Assembly: GCA_016650315.1 (NCBI GenBank)
Contig: JAENVZ010000319.1
Location: 1-10,623 of the forward strand
Origin: Alphaproteobacteria bacterium
GTDB lineage: Bacteria > Pseudomonadota > Alphaproteobacteria > Sphingomonadales > Sphingomonadaceae
Length of the DNA stretch: 10,623 nucleotides
Direction: 5' to 3'
A program made the position numbers and the translations under genes. Shown piece by piece: positions 6,638 to 10,623 of the stretch. Under the pieces are notes generated by a model, which worked only from the letters and a program-made list of their open reading frames with translations, was not told the origin of the DNA and searched no databases. The stretch's first letter is position 1. Each line of letters opens with the position of its first letter.

Positions 6638-6960
6638 CCCAGCATCTGCGGCTCCGCATTCATGTGACAGAGCCGTGGGATTTTGAGCGCCTGAACGGCA
6701 CCAATGAGCTGACCGGCTGGACCATCGACCATGCCGACGAAGAGAATGAGGAATGGGAAGTGACCCTGGACGACAGTTTCGAATTTCATGACACGCGCTA
6801 CCGCACGATCCTGATCGAGCCGCGCTATGTCGGCGAGCATTTGCGCCGGATATTCGACGCCGTGGTGGGGTTCCCGGTACGCATCGCGCACCGCCAGAAT
6901 GGCGACTGGCATTATGCCATGACCGCCATGCTGTCCCTCCCCCGCGAGGAAGAGAAATAA
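6634..6960 (+). CDS. Unrecognised 108-residue protein between ilvB and ilvN
   Basis: I do not recognise a family. The frame starts at ATG 6634 inside the ilvB stop (ATGA) and ends in TAATG shared with the ilvN start, so it is translationally locked to both AHAS subunits. The product is soluble, with no signal peptide or membrane segment. It seems to be mixed alpha/beta: a strand LRLRIHVTEP (5-14), an acidic stretch 32-53 with about eleven Asp/Glu (DHADEENEEWEVTLDD), a strand-helix TRYRTILIEPRYVGEHLRRIF (54-74), and strands VRIAHRQ and HYAMTAMLSL (82-102). Codon use resembles the flanking genes. The end of the gene (REEEK) contains GAGGA at 6946-6950, the ribosome binding site of ilvN. From position alone I infer an AHAS-related accessory or expression-coupling role; there is no direct evidence of function. 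Confidence 0.85.
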   Translation: MTQHLRLRIHVTEPWDFERLNGTNELTGWTIDHADEENEEWEVTLDDSFEFHDTRYRTILIEPRYVGEHLRRIFDAVVGFPVRIAHRQNGDWHYAMTAMLSLPREEEK

Positions 6961-7475
6961 TGCATATCAAGGAAGAACTGAGCGAGCGTCACGTCCTGAC
7001 GCTGACCGTCGCCAATGAAGCGGGCATATTGGCGCGCATTGCGGGCATGTTTACCTCGCGCGGCTATAATATCGAAAGCCTGACCGTCGCGGACATCACC
7101 GAAGACCACAAGGTCAGCCGCATCACCATCGTCACCAACGGCCCGCCACGCGTCATTGACCAGATCATTGCGCAGCTTGACCGACTGGTGCCCGTGCACA
7201 AGGTGACGGATCTGACCGAAAATGGCCCCTATGTGGAGCGCGAACTCGCGCTGGTGAAGGTAGCAGGTCATGGCGATCAGCGGATCGAGGCACTGCGTCT
7301 GGCCGATGTCTATCGTGCGCGGGTGGTCGATGCTACTATCGAGAGCTTTATTTTCGAAATTACCGGCGGATCGGACAAGGTCGACACCTTCGTCAGCCTG
7401 ATGCGTCAAGTTGGTCTGGTCGAAGTCGCCCGGACCGGCGTCGTCGGCATTACCCGCGGCAAGGATGCCGCCTGA
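6960..7475 (+). CDS. ilvN: Acetohydroxyacid synthase, small regulatory subunit
   Basis: This 171-residue protein activates the large subunit and confers feedback inhibition by branched-chain amino acids. The N-terminal ACT domain (about 9-85) carries LTVANEAGILARIAGMF and the hallmark RGYNIESLTV (34-43). Gly22 matches the effector-site glycine in NESG of E. coli IlvH; Ala25 replaces the serine at the second known valine-resistance site. The C-terminal small-subunit domain (about 92-168) has VERELALVKV and VEVARTGVVGITRG. The start ATG 6960 overlaps the stop of the upstream gene (TAATG) with GAGGA nine bases before it. ilvC follows after 44 bases. The gene is also called ilvH in other genomes. 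Confidence 0.97.
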   Translation: MHIKEELSERHVLTLTVANEAGILARIAGMFTSRGYNIESLTVADITEDHKVSRITIVTNGPPRVIDQIIAQLDRLVPVHKVTDLTENGPYVERELALVKVAGHGDQRIEALRLADVYRARVVDATIESFIFEITGGSDKVDTFVSLMRQVGLVEVARTGVVGITRGKDAA

Positions 7476-7507
7476 ATTTCACTACACTTCCAAGACGATA
7501 GAATTGA

Positions 7508-8539
<1,032 letters not shown>

Positions 8540-8582
8540 TCTGCGAAACGGATACTTTCTCTTTTGGGGACTGGATCATTGA

Positions 8583-8612
8583 GGGGGCGTCGCATAACAA
8601 TGCGGCGCCCCC
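8583..8612 (+). terminator. 13-bp hairpin after ilvC
   Basis: GGGGGCGTCGCAT (8583-8595) pairs with ATGCGGCGCCCCC (8600-8612), one G-U pair, loop AACA. It lies 43 bases after the ilvC stop and 30 before yceI. No T-run follows on either strand (AAAATATT comes next on the plus strand), so it is an atypical intrinsic terminator or an mRNA-stabilising hairpin. An overlapping outer repeat TTTTGGGG (8562-8569) / CCCCAAAA (8609-8616) offers an alternative pairing. Confidence 0.6.
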
Positions 8613-8642
8613 AAAATATTGGCCCCCAGAGGAGATCGTCCC

Positions 8643-9263
8643 ATGCGTAAATATCTGGCCCCCGCCACCCTTGTTCTTGCGACTTTCGCCCTTGGCCCGG
8701 TCGTCGCGCAGGATGTCCCCGGACTGCCCGGTGCGCCCGATCCCGCCCGCGTGCAGGCGGGCACCTACGCTGTCGATCCCGAACACACGCAGGTCGCGTT
8801 CACCGTCAACCATTTAGGTTTCACCAATTATGTAGGCCTGTTCGGCTCCGCCACGGGCAGCATGACTATCGATCCCGCTCAGCCGGAAAAGGCCAGCCTG
8901 TCGGTCGAAATCCCGCTCAAGGAGATGTACACCACCTCCGCCAAGCTCAACGAGCATGTTCAAGGCCCCGATTTTCTGGACGTCCCGAAATTTCCGACCG
9001 CCAAGTTCGAATCAACCAGCATCAAGGTAGACGGCACCACCGCCGAGATCACCGGGAACCTCACTTTGCACGGCGTGACCAAGCCCGTCACGCTGGATGC
9101 GGAATTCACCGGCGCTGGCACGCAACCGATGTCTAAGAAGCTCAATATTGGCTTTTCCGGCGCCACCGCCATCAAGCGCAGCGATTTCGGCATCGACAAA
9201 TATGTCCCGTTGGTGTCCGATAATATTGGACTGTCGATTGCCGTGGCATTCGAGAAACAATGA
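8643..9263 (+). CDS. YceI family secreted lipocalin-like protein
   Basis: This is a 206-residue protein with a Sec signal peptide (MRKYLAPATLVLATFALGPVVA, probable cleavage before QDVPG) and a YceI domain from about 40 to the end. The family start GTYAVDPEHTQVAFTVNHLGF is at about 40-60, followed by the YVGLFGSATGSMTIDP strand region, LNEHVQGPDFLDVPKFPTAKFES, GNLTLHGVTKPVTLDAEF and FSGATAIKRSDFGIDKYVPLVSDNIGLSI. YceI proteins form a periplasmic beta-barrel that binds polyisoprenoid lipids such as ubiquinone-related molecules; the biological role here is unknown. The start is ATG 8643, set by AGAGGAG at 8628-8634; an upstream TTG at 8619 is in frame but lies before that ribosome binding site. 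It stands alone between the ilvC hairpin and the leuA control region. Confidence 0.95.
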   Translation: MRKYLAPATLVLATFALGPVVAQDVPGLPGAPDPARVQAGTYAVDPEHTQVAFTVNHLGFTNYVGLFGSATGSMTIDPAQPEKASLSVEIPLKEMYTTSAKLNEHVQGPDFLDVPKFPTAKFESTSIKVDGTTAEITGNLTLHGVTKPVTLDAEFTGAGTQPMSKKLNIGFSGATAIKRSDFGIDKYVPLVSDNIGLSIAVAFEKQ

Positions 9264-9294
9264 TGGCGAGGGCGCTCCTTTGATCGGCGAAACA

Positions 9295-9333
9295 TAAAAT
9301 TTGTGGACTTTGCGCGTGAATCGCGCCTAAATA
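9295..9333 (+). promoter_or_regulatory. Probable promoter region of leuL-leuA
   Basis: Two -10-like boxes lie before the leader peptide: TAAAAT (9295-9300) and TAAATA (9328-9333). Neither has a clear -35 box at 16-18 bases; TTGTGG (9301-9306) is 21 bases from the second. If the second is used, transcription would start almost at the leader ATG (9342). Assignment is tentative. Confidence 0.3.
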
Positions 9334-9341
9334 ACCGCATC

Positions 9342-9384
9342 ATGTCGAGCATCAGCGCCACGTCTCTTCTGCTTCTACGACTTA

Positions 9385-9395
<11 letters not shown>
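9342..9395 (+). CDS. leuL: Leucine leader peptide of leuA
   Basis: This 17-codon frame encodes MSSISATSLLLLRLTRP and then TAG. Leu codons CTT CTG CTT CTA at 9366-9377 and CTT at 9381 give five leucines in six codons, ending a few codons before the stop, 135 bases upstream of leuA. This is the classic design for sensing charged tRNA-Leu through ribosome stalling. No Shine-Dalgarno is visible before the ATG. The stop codon lies in the hairpin CACGCC/GGCGTG (9385-9400), which a moving or stalled ribosome would disrupt. Function is inferred from codon content, position and the adjoining RNA pairings; the symbol is used by analogy with enteric leuL. Confidence 0.75.

Positions 9396-10623
<1,228 letters not shown>

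Noticed and set aside
8619..8642. TTG start for the YceI protein
   Set aside because: It precedes the good ribosome binding site AGAGGAG, which serves ATG 8643, and would spoil the signal peptide.

Overview
The window looks like chromosomal housekeeping DNA from an alphaproteobacterium, most likely a sphingomonad (Sphingomonadales). Three things point there: a circularly permuted two-piece tmRNA gene, a dispersed palindromic repeat whose translation contains the motif SFRRRPESR, and high-GC coding with family members of the alphaproteobacterial type. No phage, IS element, CRISPR array or defence island is visible. The genus is an inference, since no search could be run.

Left part (1-2542): a minus-strand membrane/envelope cluster, lemA - TPM-domain protein - second TPM-domain protein (cut by the left edge). 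The junctions are tight, and one of them carries a palindromic repeat that changes the apparent N-terminus of the first TPM protein. lemA diverges from mscL (large mechanosensitive channel) across a 130-bp region, which holds a good promoter for lemA and a perfect -10 hexamer facing mscL.

Middle (2560-4790): the permuted ssrA gene has its acceptor piece first, ending in CCA, then a spacer hairpin, then the coding piece with the tag ANDNEALALAA. It is convergent with serB (phosphoserine phosphatase). serB and miaA (tRNA dimethylallyltransferase) diverge from a single CATG, so their start codons overlap.

Right part (4791-10623): a branched-chain amino acid block on the plus strand. A structured leader precedes ilvB (acetohydroxyacid synthase large subunit). 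An unrecognised 108-residue gene follows, overlapping both ilvB and ilvN (small regulatory subunit) at start/stop codons, and then comes ilvC (ketol-acid reductoisomerase). A strong 13-bp hairpin ends this unit. yceI (secreted lipocalin-like protein) follows. Next is a 266-bp regulatory region encoding a leucine-rich leader peptide (MSSISATSLLLLRLTRP) with mutually exclusive RNA pairings, and then leuA (2-isopropylmalate synthase), cut by the right edge. IlvB/IlvN and IlvC carry out the first two steps of valine/isoleucine synthesis, and LeuA diverts 2-ketoisovalerate to leucine.

The most rewarding items for follow-up are the undescribed small gene locked between ilvB and ilvN, the leucine leader of leuA, which has no U-tract terminator, and the duplicated 13-nt loop motif in the tmRNA coding piece.
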